Of a DNA stretch of 64,000 nt, positions 10,580-19,201 are shown one piece after another. The notes below the pieces were generated by a model. The model had not been told where the DNA came from. It saw only the letters and a list, made by a program, of their open reading frames with translations, and ran no database searches. Position 1 is the stretch's first letter; each line of letters starts with the position of its first letter. This DNA is from Trebonia sp963843745 (GTDB taxonomy: Bacteria; Actinomycetota; Actinomycetes; Streptosporangiales; Streptosporangiaceae): positions 496,001 through 560,000 of the forward strand of contig CAWJLP010000006.1 of NCBI GenBank assembly GCA_963843745.1, in the 5' to 3' direction. The position numbers and the translations under genes are program-made.

Positions 10580-11047
10580 CTATCGCCGTTCCGAGAAAAA
10601 AGTTCGGATTGCGTTCAGACACTCGGCCTCGAGCACTCCGCCGATGACTTCAGGGACCGGCGCGAACCGCTGGTCACGCACCACGTCCCACAGCGAGCCC
10701 ACCGCGCCGGCCCGCGGATCGGCCGCGCCGTATACCAGCCTGCTCAGCCTGGCGGACGTTATCGCCCCCGCGCACATCGTGCACGGCTCGAGGGTCACGA
10801 CAAGCGTCAGGCCGTCGAGTCGCCAGGAGCCGACGGCGCGGGCCGCGGCCCTGATCGCGAGGATTTCGGCGTGCGCCGTCGGATCGGCGTCTGCCTCCCG
10901 GCGGTTGCGCCCCAGGGCGATCACGGAGCCCGTGCCGTCGAGGACCGCCGCCCCGACAGGCACGTCGCCGGCACCCGCCGCGGCCGCCGCCTCGGCGAGC
11001 GCGGCCCGCATCGCGGGCTCGAACGAGGCCTCGTACCCGGTCGGCAC
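10580..11047 (-). CDS. tadA: tRNA-specific adenosine deaminase
   Basis: Deaminates A34 to inosine in tRNA-Arg(ACG). The zinc-binding deaminase core is clear: TAHAEILAI (His ligand and catalytic Glu) and LEPCTMCAGAI (two Cys ligands). The length of 155 residues from GTG 11047 is normal. This start leaves 22 bp after the upstream gene; the frame stays open further upstream but would overlap it. Both the upstream partner gene and the downstream serine tRNA are commonly linked with tadA in actinobacteria. Confidence 0.92.
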   Translation of the reverse strand: MPTGYEASFEPAMRAALAEAAAAAGAGDVPVGAAVLDGTGSVIALGRNRREADADPTAHAEILAIRAAARAVGSWRLDGLTLVVTLEPCTMCAGAITSARLSRLVYGAADPRAGAVGSLWDVVRDQRFAPVPEVIGGVLEAECLNAIRTFFSERR

Positions 11048-11069
11048 TGCTAGTCGGGAGCCGGTCGGG

Positions 11070-11591
11070 TCAGGAGCCGAGGGCGACGTCGAGCGCACGC
11101 TCCATCGCCAGCCCGAATCCGAGCCTGGACGCGATGGATTCAACGGCGTCCTCCACGTGATCCCACGGATCGTCATCGGAGTCGAGGTCGAGCCGGCTGC
11201 AGATGGCGGCGAGCTCCATCTCGTCCAGCCCGAGGTCGGCGAAGATTGACAGGTCCCCGGCCGGCAGCACTTGGTCGAGTTCCTCCTCGTCGGGGACCGG
11301 GATGTCGAGGTACTCGAGCACCTGCTCCGCCAGCGGGTAGTCGAGCGCCGCCCCGATGTCGGACAGCAGCACCGATACCTGGCTGCCGATCACCCGGATC
11401 GCCACGAAGAAGTAGTCGTCGATCCCGGCCAGCCCGATCGTTCCCGCGATGCTGGGCTGTTGCCGCAGCACGCGCACGAGTCCGGCGAGATCGGCTGTGA
11501 CCGCCTCCGGCAGCACGTCGGCTTCCCACTGGTCGTCTTCGCGGAAGACGATGATCGCAAAATCCGTCTCGCTTACCTCAGGCATCGCCAT
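11070..11591 (-). CDS. tRNA adenosine deaminase-associated protein
   Basis: An acidic 173-residue protein (start ATG 11591; ATG 11585 also possible) of the actinobacterial family found just upstream of tadA (Rv3753c-like). Seen motifs: TDFAIIVFREDDQWEADVLP, DDYFFVAIRVIG, LLSDIGAALDYPLAEQVLEY and a very acidic stretch VPDEEELDQ. It has no signal peptide or membrane segment. The function is unknown, and a role with TadA is inferred only from conserved adjacency. Confidence 0.82.
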   Translation of the reverse strand: MAMPEVSETDFAIIVFREDDQWEADVLPEAVTADLAGLVRVLRQQPSIAGTIGLAGIDDYFFVAIRVIGSQVSVLLSDIGAALDYPLAEQVLEYLDIPVPDEEELDQVLPAGDLSIFADLGLDEMELAAICSRLDLDSDDDPWDHVEDAVESIASRLGFGLAMERALDVALGS

Positions 11592-11957
11592 GCCCCAAGC
11601 ATGCCCTGCACGGGGGAATGTTGTCAGATCGAGGAACGTCAAGGAAGCGGAACGTCCGGATGGACGACGGTAGGGCAGGGAATAATCGCCGCGGAACGGG
11701 CTGGCACAACAGGTCTGTGCGGGTTCGCCGGCGTGGCTGCTTCCTGTCGGCCGCTATCGGCTGCATACTCCGTCGCGGGGCGGCATACTCTCAACCAGGC
11801 ACATGCGTAGCGTCGCGAGGTTCCGGGCATACTGCAGCCGTTAGGCACGGAGCACGGCGAGGACCGCGCCGGCCTGGAGGCACATCCAGGCCGGTTTCGG
11901 GCTAGGATAAAGGGATACTGGCTAAATGGAGATGTCTGCGCTCCCAGGGAGGCGGCG
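11592..11957. other. Intergenic region with three GCATACT heptamers
   Basis: About 366 bp without a credible gene, between two divergent units. The heptamer gcatact occurs at 11763-11769, 11783-11789 and 11827-11833, all in the same orientation. The same heptamer also lies upstream of murA (5645-5651) and of the lipoprotein gene (57158-57164). A perfect hairpin at 11869-11894 and a TAGGAT at 11903-11908, which might be a -10 element for the next gene, complete the region. Confidence 0.4.
11869..11897 (+). terminator. Terminator-like hairpin
   Basis: Arms ccggcctgga (11869-11878) and tccaggccgg (11885-11894) are a perfect 10-bp match with a 6-nt loop, followed by TTT. No plus-strand gene ends nearby, so it either ends a small unannotated RNA or is part of the leader of the 51-residue peptide gene at 11958. 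Confidence 0.45.
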
Positions 11958-12113
11958 GTGAAGCTCAAGACGGTCCTCACATGGGCGGCTGTGGCATTCG
12001 TCCTATGGTGGATCATCCAGCAGCCGACCAGCGCCGCGCATCTGGTACACAACATCGGAAACGTTCTCACCAGCGCCGCCCACGGTCTGTCTGATTTCAT
12101 TGCCAGCCTTTAG
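11958..12113 (+). CDS. Small membrane protein, 51 residues
   Basis: A GTG start at 11958 follows AGGGAGG (11946-11952) with 5 nt spacing. The peptide starts MKLKTVLTWAAVAFVLWWII, a basic end followed by one transmembrane helix. A mildly amphipathic tail (HLVHNIGNVLTSAAHGLSDF) follows. The stop at 12111-12113 lies 9 bp before the PH-domain protein, so both are very likely one operon. I recognise no family. The strong ribosome-binding site, hydrophobic pattern and tight spacing are the evidence that it is real. Confidence 0.7.
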   Translation: MKLKTVLTWAAVAFVLWWIIQQPTSAAHLVHNIGNVLTSAAHGLSDFIASL

Positions 12114-12122
12114 GATTTCGCA

Positions 12123-12665
12123 ATGGGCATTAGGGTCGTACCGAACGAAACGGTACCGGCCACCGTTTACAAGCACCTGCTGCCGCACGAGCGGCAGGTC
12201 ATTACCGTTCGGTTCCACCCCGCGGTGCTGATCAGGCCAGTGGCCGAGGTCCTTGCCGGACTCGTGATCGCTGGCCTGCTCTCCACCACGCTTGCCCGGC
12301 ATAGCGGCCTCGCGCTGCTGGTCATCTGGGGGATCTGGTTCCTGTTTGTGCTCAGGCTGCTCTTTAAAGTCTGGGCATGGCTTGACGATTACTTCGTAGT
12401 AACCTCCAAGCGCATGATGCTGGCCACGGGTGTTTTCTCCAAGTCGGTGGCCATGCTGCCGCTCACCAAGGTGACGGATATGCGCTTCGAGCGCTCGGCA
12501 AGGGGCCGCGTGTTCGGATACGGCAAGTTCGTCGTCGAGTCGGCCGGCCAAGAGCAGGCGCTGCGCGAGGTGGACTATCTGCCCTATCCCGAGCAGCTTT
12601 ACCTCGAGGTGTGCGGGCTTATCTTCACGCCAGACAAAGGCGACAGCGACGACGACGGAACTTAA
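12123..12665 (+). CDS. PH domain-containing membrane protein (DUF304/bPH2)
   Basis: A 180-residue protein with a cytoplasmic N-terminus (YKHLLPHERQVITVRFHPAV), two adjacent transmembrane helices (about 38-80), then a bacterial PH-like domain (DDYFVVTSKRMMLATGVFSK, VAMLPLTKVTDMRFE, GYGKFVVESAGQEQALREV). The family is common in actinobacteria, and its function is not established. The acidic tail is GDSDDDGT. It follows the 51-residue membrane peptide, which may be a partner. Confidence 0.85.
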   Translation: MGIRVVPNETVPATVYKHLLPHERQVITVRFHPAVLIRPVAEVLAGLVIAGLLSTTLARHSGLALLVIWGIWFLFVLRLLFKVWAWLDDYFVVTSKRMMLATGVFSKSVAMLPLTKVTDMRFERSARGRVFGYGKFVVESAGQEQALREVDYLPYPEQLYLEVCGLIFTPDKGDSDDDGT

Positions 12666-12678
12666 AGGCCGGGCCGCT

Positions 12679-13704
12679 TTACCGCTCTTGAACCCACTCG
12701 GCGGCGGCGATCGCGGACCCCCGCGCTCCGGCCATGTCCAGGTCGGGGACCAAGGTGATCTCCGCTAGCTCGGCCTGCTCCGCGTACAGCCACGTGTTCT
12801 CCCGCACCACGCTGAGGAACCAGTCACGGAAGTGCGGCGCCGCCTCGATCACCCCGCCGCCGACGAAGTACGTGTCGGGGTCGGTGAACTTGGCGGCGAT
12901 CGAGAACACCTGCGCGATCGCCACGGCCTGCTGGCGGAAGATGGCGAGTGACATCTCATCGCCACGCTCGGCGTAGCCGCGGACGAGCTTGGCGGCCTTG
13001 GCGATGGGCATGTCGGCGAGTTCGTGCCGCGGGAACCTGGTCAGCCAGTACGGCAGCAGGTTCCGCGTTATCCCGGTCAGTGAGGCGACCGACTCAGCGT
13101 CGGCGAACAGCCCGCAGTTGCACGATGGCCTGGGCTGGCCGTCCTCGAGCAGCCCCTCCATCGGTATCGGCATGTGCCCGAGCTCGCCGGCCATCCCGGC
13201 CGCGCCCTTGACGATGCGCCCTTCCTGGACCACGCCGCCGCCGAGGCCGGTGCCGACGATGGCGGACACCGAGCTGCGGCGGCCCGACTGCGGGCCGTGC
13301 CGCACGTGATGGGCGTAAATCGCGGCCGCGTTGGCGTCGTTGTTGTACACGACAGGGATGCCCAGGCGCGCCTCGAGCGCGCCCCTGATGTCGAACTTAT
13401 GCCAGCCGGCGTGGCCGAAGTTGGTCGCGCCCCCGGTGGCGAGGACCCCGGCGGCGCTGGCCGGCCCCGGGGTGTCCAGGCCGACCGCGAGCACCTTCTC
13501 CCTTGGCACGCCGGTCATGCCGAGCACCTTGTCGAACTCGTCGGCCAGGGCCTGGATCGCCTTGTCGGGGCCCTCGCGGACGAGGCTGGGCAGTTCCGCC
13601 ATCGTGTCTATGAGGAACCTGCCGTCCGAGGTAAGAACGGTGCCATTGTTCGTCGTGCCGCCATTGTCGATACCAACGGCGACCCATTCACCCGGCACGA
13701 GCAT
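12679..13704 (-). CDS. ROK-family sugar kinase (glucokinase-like)
   Basis: A 341-residue actin-fold kinase. VAVGIDNGGTTNNGTVL is the N-terminal phosphate loop, GLDTPGPASAAG follows, and NNDANAAAIYAH holds the catalytic Asp. The adenosine loop is VGTGLGGGVV, and GELGHMPI carries the ROK His. The zinc motif is only partly kept (SCNCGLFADAES instead of CxCGxxGCxE), so metal binding may be changed. The ATG at 13704 has GGAGG four bases upstream. The substrate sugar cannot be told from sequence. Confidence 0.82.
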   Translation of the reverse strand: MLVPGEWVAVGIDNGGTTNNGTVLTSDGRFLIDTMAELPSLVREGPDKAIQALADEFDKVLGMTGVPREKVLAVGLDTPGPASAAGVLATGGATNFGHAGWHKFDIRGALEARLGIPVVYNNDANAAAIYAHHVRHGPQSGRRSSVSAIVGTGLGGGVVQEGRIVKGAAGMAGELGHMPIPMEGLLEDGQPRPSCNCGLFADAESVASLTGITRNLLPYWLTRFPRHELADMPIAKAAKLVRGYAERGDEMSLAIFRQQAVAIAQVFSIAAKFTDPDTYFVGGGVIEAAPHFRDWFLSVVRENTWLYAEQAELAEITLVPDLDMAGARGSAIAAAEWVQER

Positions 13705-13765
13705 GAAACCTCCATCGCCAGCCAATTCTCTGAAGAAGGTATATCCCAGTTAGGGGCGCTGACTA

Positions 13766-15407
13766 CTACCGGGCCTGATAGAGCATCAGCATCTTGTCTC
13801 CGTCGACCCACCGGCGGACCAGTTTCATGCGGGCGACGAGCGACATCTCCTCCTTGTCCACCGGCGTGGCCCTGGCGGAATCCATGTAGGCGGCGTACGC
13901 GGGCTGGGTGTAGACCCAGACCCGCGTGATGTGCGTGAACCGCTTCAGTAGTTCAGCGGGGCTCACGTCGGTGCCATAGAGCGTGTCCGAGGCCACCGGG
14001 GATTGTGCGAGTGCGATGTCGCGAACGCCCCGCCACTGGGCCGGGTATTCCACCTCGATCGGCCGGTAGCTCATCGGGATGAGGAAGACGATGTTCTCCC
14101 GGCTTGGCGTTGGCCGCGACGATCTGAGAGTCGCCCGCGAGGTTGTCCGCGCGCGAGCTCGGCAGGCTCACCTTCGCGTCTGCGGGGATGAGCGCGATGA
14201 CGAGCAGGACCAGGATCACGGCAGCGGGCAGCCAGCCCAGCCACGCCAGGCCGATTCGGCTCAGCGGCGGTATCGCGGCCGCGACCAGCCTGGCGAGCCA
14301 CGTGAGCCCCCACGCCACGAGGATGGCGAGGGCGGGCAGGCAGTATTCCACGTACCTGCCGTCGTAGACCGGGTGGACCTGCGACGCCACGAGCAGCACC
14401 GCCGGCGGCAGCACCAGCCACGGCAGCGCGACGCTGCCAGGCGTCACCGACGGCCGGCCGCGCCGCCAGGTGACCGCGTCCGCGACGACGCCGAAGGCCG
14501 CGAGGCCGAAGACCGGCCAGAACAGCTTCTGGGGTCCCGCCCACGTGCGCGCCAGGTTGAGGGCAGCGCTGCTGATGATCACATGGCCGGTCATCCAGGA
14601 GATCGCGTTGCGCTGCATGTACGCGAAGGCTACGAGCGGGATGAGGACGACCACCGCGACGATCCCGGCCAGCACCCAGCGGGCCAGCACGCCAGCCGGC
14701 CGCCGCCCGGCCAGGCCAGGCGGCCCCGGCAGGCCCGGCGCCGCGATCAGCAGCGTCACGCCCTGAGCGATGAGGATGAGCAGCCCGAAGATGTTGAACA
14801 GCCCGGTCAGCGCGGCCGCCACCGCGTACCCGATCCACCACCGGCCGCCGTCCTCAATGGCCTTGAGCAGCAGATAGGTGGTGATCGCGGCCAGCATCGT
14901 GACGATGGCGTACGACCGCGCCTCCTGCGCGTACCTGATCACGGCCGGCAGCAGTGTGAACAGCACGCCCGCGGCCAGCCCAGTGACGGCCGGGTACGGC
15001 GATCCGGCGATCGCGGCGAGGCGGCGGGCGATCAGCGCGGTGAAGGCTGCCGCAACGGCCATCGCGACCACGGACGGCGCCCGGAGCACGGTCGGCGCGG
15101 AACTGCCCGCTACCGTCTCCACGACGTGCACTACCAGGTAGTAGGCGCCGTGCACGATGTCGTCGTGCGGCATCGTCGCGAGCAGCTGGCTGACCGAGCG
15201 GGCCGCCATCGCTTTCGTTACGCCCTCGTCGCCCCAGATCGGGGGCCGGCCGACGTGGTAGCCGCCAGTGATCAGGCCCAGCACGCCAGGGATGACCGCC
15301 ACCAGCCAGGCTACGGGCGAGGACCAGGCCCGGCCCGTCCGGCCGGAGGTACTCCCGGCAGCCCCCGCCCGGCGCGTCGGCTCGCCGGTGCCAAGGTCAA
15401 TCCCCAC
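13766..15407 (-). CDS. GT39-like membrane glycosyltransferase, frameshifted
   Basis: A polytopic GT-C glycosyltransferase of the kind that uses polyprenyl-phosphate sugars. After the N-terminal helix come RPPIWGDEGVTKAMAARS with the acidic DE pair, YYLVVHVVETVAG, RYAQEARSYA and about ten membrane segments. The main frame (15407 to 13953) degenerates after ANAKPGE near 14098. The continuation, IVFLIPMSYRPIEVEYPAQW to the stop at 13766, lies in the next frame. Removing one base in the CCC run at 14098-14100 restores a 546-residue protein, so this is either a recent mutation or a sequence error. It is divergent from the HAD gene. Confidence 0.75.
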
Positions 15408-15626
15408 GACTCACCTTCTTCACCCAGACCGGGCCAGAATACGAGACCAGGCGCATTGCGCGCTCTCGGAAGTGGCGATCCGCCTGGACCTGGCCACCGG
15501 TCAGGGGTGGTGACCGGTGGCCAGGAGCGCGGAGAAGAAATGCCTGTACGCCAGGCAATTCGAAGTAAACCGCGCCCGGCAGGCAGAGGCAAGCCCGTTC
15601 CCTTCGCTCCCTCTAAGCTGAACCGC

Positions 15627-16238
15627 GTGAGTTATCAGGGCCTCATCCTCGATTTCGGCGGCGTCGTCACCACAGACCTGTTCGCGGAGCTGTCCGCGTT
15701 CTGCGTCCGGGAGGGCCTCGACCCCGGCGCGTTCGCCCGCATGCTGCGCGACGACCAGGAAGGCAGGCACGCCTTCGAGGACGTTGAGGCGGGCAAGATC
15801 TCCCAGCGCGAGTTCGAGGTGACGATCGGCCGCCTCCTCGGCATCGATGACCAAGGCCTGCTGACCCGCGCACTGAGCGGCCTGCGTCCTCGGCCCGAGG
15901 TCCTGGACCTGATTCAGCGCACCCGCGGCGCAGGCATCAGGGTTGGCCTGCTGTCGAATTCGTGGGGTGACGGAGAGTATGACCCGTACGCGGGCTATGA
16001 CCTGGACAGCATCTTCGACGCGGTGGTCATCTCAGGCGACACAGGAACGCGGAAGCCGGACGCCGCCATCTACCTGATCGCCACGGACGAACTCGGCGTT
16101 CCGCCGCGCGAGTGCGTTTTCGCCGACGACACCGCGGCGAACCTCCCAGTCGCAGAGGATCTCGGCATGGCCACCGTCCACTTCGCCGACGCCACCATGG
16201 GCATACGCGAGATCAGCCGTTTGCTCGGCCTCTCCTGA
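15627..16238 (+). CDS. HAD-superfamily hydrolase (subfamily IA)
   Basis: A 203-residue haloacid dehalogenase-like phosphatase. ILDFGGVVT is motif I with a Gly where the second Asp usually sits, as in the YihX/epoxide-hydrolase N-domain-like branch. LLSNSWG is motif II, RKPDAAIY carries the motif III Lys, and CVFADDTAANL is motif IV. The GTG at 15627 puts the core next to the N-terminus. An ATG at 15540 with GGAG upstream would add 29 mostly basic residues and is a real alternative. The substrate is unknown. Confidence 0.82.
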   Translation: MSYQGLILDFGGVVTTDLFAELSAFCVREGLDPGAFARMLRDDQEGRHAFEDVEAGKISQREFEVTIGRLLGIDDQGLLTRALSGLRPRPEVLDLIQRTRGAGIRVGLLSNSWGDGEYDPYAGYDLDSIFDAVVISGDTGTRKPDAAIYLIATDELGVPPRECVFADDTAANLPVAEDLGMATVHFADATMGIREISRLLGLS

Positions 16239-16307
16239 GGCGCAAGTGAACAGGCATCCTGGGCCAGAACTTCAGGCAACCGCTAGTGTCCCGTGAGCGA
16301 GGTTTTC

Positions 16308-16691
16308 TTACTCAGATGCCTCGAACTCGGTCAGGGACAGGTTGTTGCCGTCGGGGTCGGGGAACCACGCGATCTTCGCGCCTCCTGGTGCTGTCCACAC
16401 ACCGCGCTCGTCCTGACCCATTCCCTCGTACCGCGTGAAGTGCACCCCTCGCGCGGTGAGCTGGTCAATCATTGACACGATGTCCGCAACGTTCCACCCC
16501 AGGATCGTGTAGGGAGCAGCCACCGGCTGCTCTACGGCGGTCAGCCGCAGCATCGTCCCGTTAGCGTTCGCCACGAGCGCGAACGGACTCTCCTCAGTGA
16601 TGGGCAGCCCGAGTGTCTCCCCGTAGAACTGCCTGGCAGTGTCGAGGTCCGATACCCCGACGAAGCCAATCAAGGCACTGCGCTCCAGCAT
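16308..16691 (-). CDS. VOC-family (glyoxalase/bleomycin-resistance fold) protein
   Basis: A 127-residue protein with the two beta-alpha-beta-beta-beta modules of the vicinal oxygen chelate fold. GFVGVSDLDTARQFYGETLG opens the domain and AKIAWFPDPDGNNLSLTEF closes it. ATG 16691 is chosen because GGGAGA lies just upstream; an in-frame ATG about 60 bp further upstream is possible. The reaction is unknown. Confidence 0.82.
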   Translation of the reverse strand: MLERSALIGFVGVSDLDTARQFYGETLGLPITEESPFALVANANGTMLRLTAVEQPVAAPYTILGWNVADIVSMIDQLTARGVHFTRYEGMGQDERGVWTAPGGAKIAWFPDPDGNNLSLTEFEASE

Positions 16692-16961
16692 CGGCTCTCC
16701 CGGCTGGTTCGATGGCGTCCCGGCCTGGCGGTCAGCAATCATCATGGCAGGTCTTGAAGAGGTCAGACAATCTCGACCACGACACGGGTTCCGGGCATGG
16801 CGAAGGCCCGCGCGGCAGCACGGCCACACGGGTGCGCGGTAACTAGGAAGAAGGCGGCATCGGGCGCCGACGGCCATGCAGCGGCCATGCAGCCCGGACA
16901 GAACATGACAAAACCGGCAGTCGCCAAGGCTCAAAACGTGTCTCGGAAACCGCCGGTTAGC

Positions 16962-17053
16962 TGGCGGAGGCTCGGGGATTTGAACCCCGGAAGGGCGTGA
17001 ACCCTAACCGCATTAGCAGTGCGGCGCCATAGACCGGACTAGGCGAAGCCTCC
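16962..17053 (-). tRNA. tRNA-Ser (anticodon GCT)
   Basis: A class II cloverleaf on the minus strand. The acceptor arms GGAGGCT and AGCCTCC pair, the anticodon stem CCGCA/TGCGG holds loop CTGCTAA, there is a long variable arm, and the T-arm is CGGGGTTCAAATCCCCG. The discriminator is G, and unlike the other tRNAs here CCA is encoded (16964-16962). A short hairpin (ccgcc/ggcgg with a T-run) overlaps the 3' end. Confidence 0.95.
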
Positions 17054-17166
17054 AACCGCGCCATGGACGGCCGGAACCGATGAGGCGCAGTGCCGAACAG
17101 CGTACCGGCATCCGGCCACCGTCGGCAAAGCGAACCCGCCGATGGCCGGTGCCGTTGACCGCGGAT

Positions 17167-18819
17167 TCAGTGCGGGGCCGGCGCCAGCTTGGTCACGTCG
17201 AGCTGGCCCGCCGCGTACTGTTCGCGCAGCGTGGTCTTCTTGAACTTGCCCACCGAGGTCTTGGGCACCTCGTCGATGAAGGACCACCGTTCCGGCAGCT
17301 GCCAGCGCGGTATCCGATCGGCGAGGAACGCCCGCAGCTCGTCGGGGGTGACCGGGCCGGCGTCCTTGCGGAGGACGACCGCGGCGAGCGGCCGCTCGCC
17401 CCACTTCTCGTCCGGCACCCCGATCACCGCCGCCTCGGCGACGGACGGGTGGGCCATCAGCAGGTTCTCGAGCTCCATGGAGGAGATCCACTCGCCGCCG
17501 GACTTGATCACGTCCTTGGCCCGGTCGCTGAGCCTGATGAAGCCTGCTGCGTCCAGCGTGCCAACGTCGCCGGTGCGCAGCCAGCCGTCGTGGAACTTCT
17601 CCGGCGCGCTGTCCCGGTAGTAGGCCCCGGTGACCCACGGGCCGCGGACCTCGATTTCGCCCACGGCCTTCCCGTCCGACGGCAGGATCTCGCCGTCGTC
17701 CCCGCCTAGCCGTCCCTCGACGGCGCAGAACAGGCGTCCCTGCGAGGTCCGGTACTTCCACACCGCCTCCCCCGTGACGCCGGCGGGCTCGTGGGCGATC
17801 GAGCCGAGCGGCGACGTCTCCGTCATCCCCCACGCGTGGGTCATGACCACGCCGAACTCGTCGGCGTACGCGCGCATCACGCTCTCTGGCAGGGCCGATC
17901 CGCCGCAGACCAGGGTCCGCAGCGAGGAGATGTCGCCGCCGACAGTGCGCAGGTGCGCGAGCACGCCCTGCCAGATCGTCGGCACGCCGGCGCCGACCGT
18001 CACCTTCTCGTTCTCGATCAAGCCGACGATGGCGGCCGGCGTCATGTACCGGTCGGGCATCACCAGGTCGGCGCCGGACAGCAGCGCCGCGTACGCGAGG
18101 CCCCACGCGTTGGCGTGGAACTGCGGGACGACAGGCAGGATGCGGTCCCGTTCGGACATCGCGAACGCGTTGCCCAGGCAGGCCCCCATGGAGTGCAGGT
18201 ACATGGACCGGTGGCTGTAGACCACGCCTTTGGGCAGCCCGGTCGTGCCGCTGGTGTAGCACATCGCCGCGGCGGACCGCTCGTCAAGATCCGGCCAGTC
18301 GAAGGAGGCCGGCGCGTCGTCGAGCAGTTCCTCATACGAATGCACCGCCCGGCCGGTCTCGGCGAGGGACTGCACGGCGGCAGCGTCCACGGGACCGGAG
18401 ACGATCACGTGCTTTACGGTCTCCGCGAGCGGCAGCACCTTGGCGAACAGCGGTACCAGCGAGGCGTCCACGATCACCGCGTGGTCCCCCGCGTGCGTCG
18501 CGATGTAGCCCACCTGGTCAGGGGACAGCCGGATGTTCAGGGTGTGCAGCACCGCGCCCATCGACGGGATGGCGTAGTACGCCTCGAGGTGCTCGGCGTT
18601 GTTCCACATGAACGTGCCCACGCGCTGGTCGCCGTCGACGCCAAGCGAGCGCAGCGCGTTCGCCAGCCGCGCCACCCGCTCGCCGAGGGCCGCGTACGTC
18701 CGCCGCCTGGGCGGCGCGTCCCCGGCGCATGTGACAACTTCCTTATCGGCGAACGCAGTCGTGCCGTAGCGCAAGATCGACGTGACCGTCAGCGGGATGT
18801 CCATCATCGTGCTTTCCAC
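17167..18819 (-). CDS. Long-chain acyl-CoA ligase (AMP-forming)
   Basis: A 550-residue ANL-superfamily enzyme. The AMP-binding loop is MCYTSGTTGLPKGVVYSHRS, VTHAWGMTETSP is the A5 motif, GWLRTGDVGTLDAAGF is A7 and SDRAKDVIKSGGEWISS is A8. The A10 lysine is in KTSVGKFKKTTL. The sequence resembles medium/long-chain fatty-acid CoA ligases of the FadD/AlkK type. It probably activates exogenous or beta-oxidation fatty acids at the cytoplasmic face. No beta-oxidation genes are adjacent. Confidence 0.88.
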   Translation of the reverse strand: MESTMMDIPLTVTSILRYGTTAFADKEVVTCAGDAPPRRRTYAALGERVARLANALRSLGVDGDQRVGTFMWNNAEHLEAYYAIPSMGAVLHTLNIRLSPDQVGYIATHAGDHAVIVDASLVPLFAKVLPLAETVKHVIVSGPVDAAAVQSLAETGRAVHSYEELLDDAPASFDWPDLDERSAAAMCYTSGTTGLPKGVVYSHRSMYLHSMGACLGNAFAMSERDRILPVVPQFHANAWGLAYAALLSGADLVMPDRYMTPAAIVGLIENEKVTVGAGVPTIWQGVLAHLRTVGGDISSLRTLVCGGSALPESVMRAYADEFGVVMTHAWGMTETSPLGSIAHEPAGVTGEAVWKYRTSQGRLFCAVEGRLGGDDGEILPSDGKAVGEIEVRGPWVTGAYYRDSAPEKFHDGWLRTGDVGTLDAAGFIRLSDRAKDVIKSGGEWISSMELENLLMAHPSVAEAAVIGVPDEKWGERPLAAVVLRKDAGPVTPDELRAFLADRIPRWQLPERWSFIDEVPKTSVGKFKKTTLREQYAAGQLDVTKLAPAPH

Positions 18820-18900
18820 GGCCGCTCCTCCTCGTCAAGTCCCTGACGGTGATAGTGCCACGCGGACAGGCGGCACGTAACCCTCCAGATGCGGGGATTA

Positions 18901-19030
18901 TCACCACGAATCGTCCGCGCCAAGCTCGGCGTCCTCGCGGAGCTTACCGGCCGCCCGCGCCACTGTGCTCTTCACGGTACCGACCGACACCCCGGGCATC
19001 GCCGCCACGAGGTCGTCTTCGCTGTCTACG
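18901..19030 (-). pseudogene. Remnant of an ECF sigma factor (region 4)
   Basis: Reading from about 19030 to a stop at 18903-18901 gives DDLVAAMPGVSVGTVKSTVA followed by RAAGKLREDAELGADDSW. This matches the helix-turn-helix of SigE-type ECF sigma factors (usually A-x-L-G-x-S-V-G-T-V-K-S). The frame upstream (to about 19157) is open but shows only weak resemblance (LASLLRDRRERA), and no region 2 is found before the ATPase gene. I read it as a decayed gene in the 382 bp between the acyl-CoA ligase and the AAA ATPase. Confidence 0.55.
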
Positions 19031-19201
19031 TCAAGCCCCGGCGTCCGCAGGTCCGGGTGGGCCTGTCCGACTCCTCGGCCGCCAGCCGCACGCTCCCGGC
19101 GATCCCGCAGCAGCGAGGCGAGCTGCGGCCGGCTCCGCCCCCGAAGACTCTGCGGTTCTCTAGCGTGCTATAGGAAATACCCAATAGCGGGGAATACAGG
19201 C

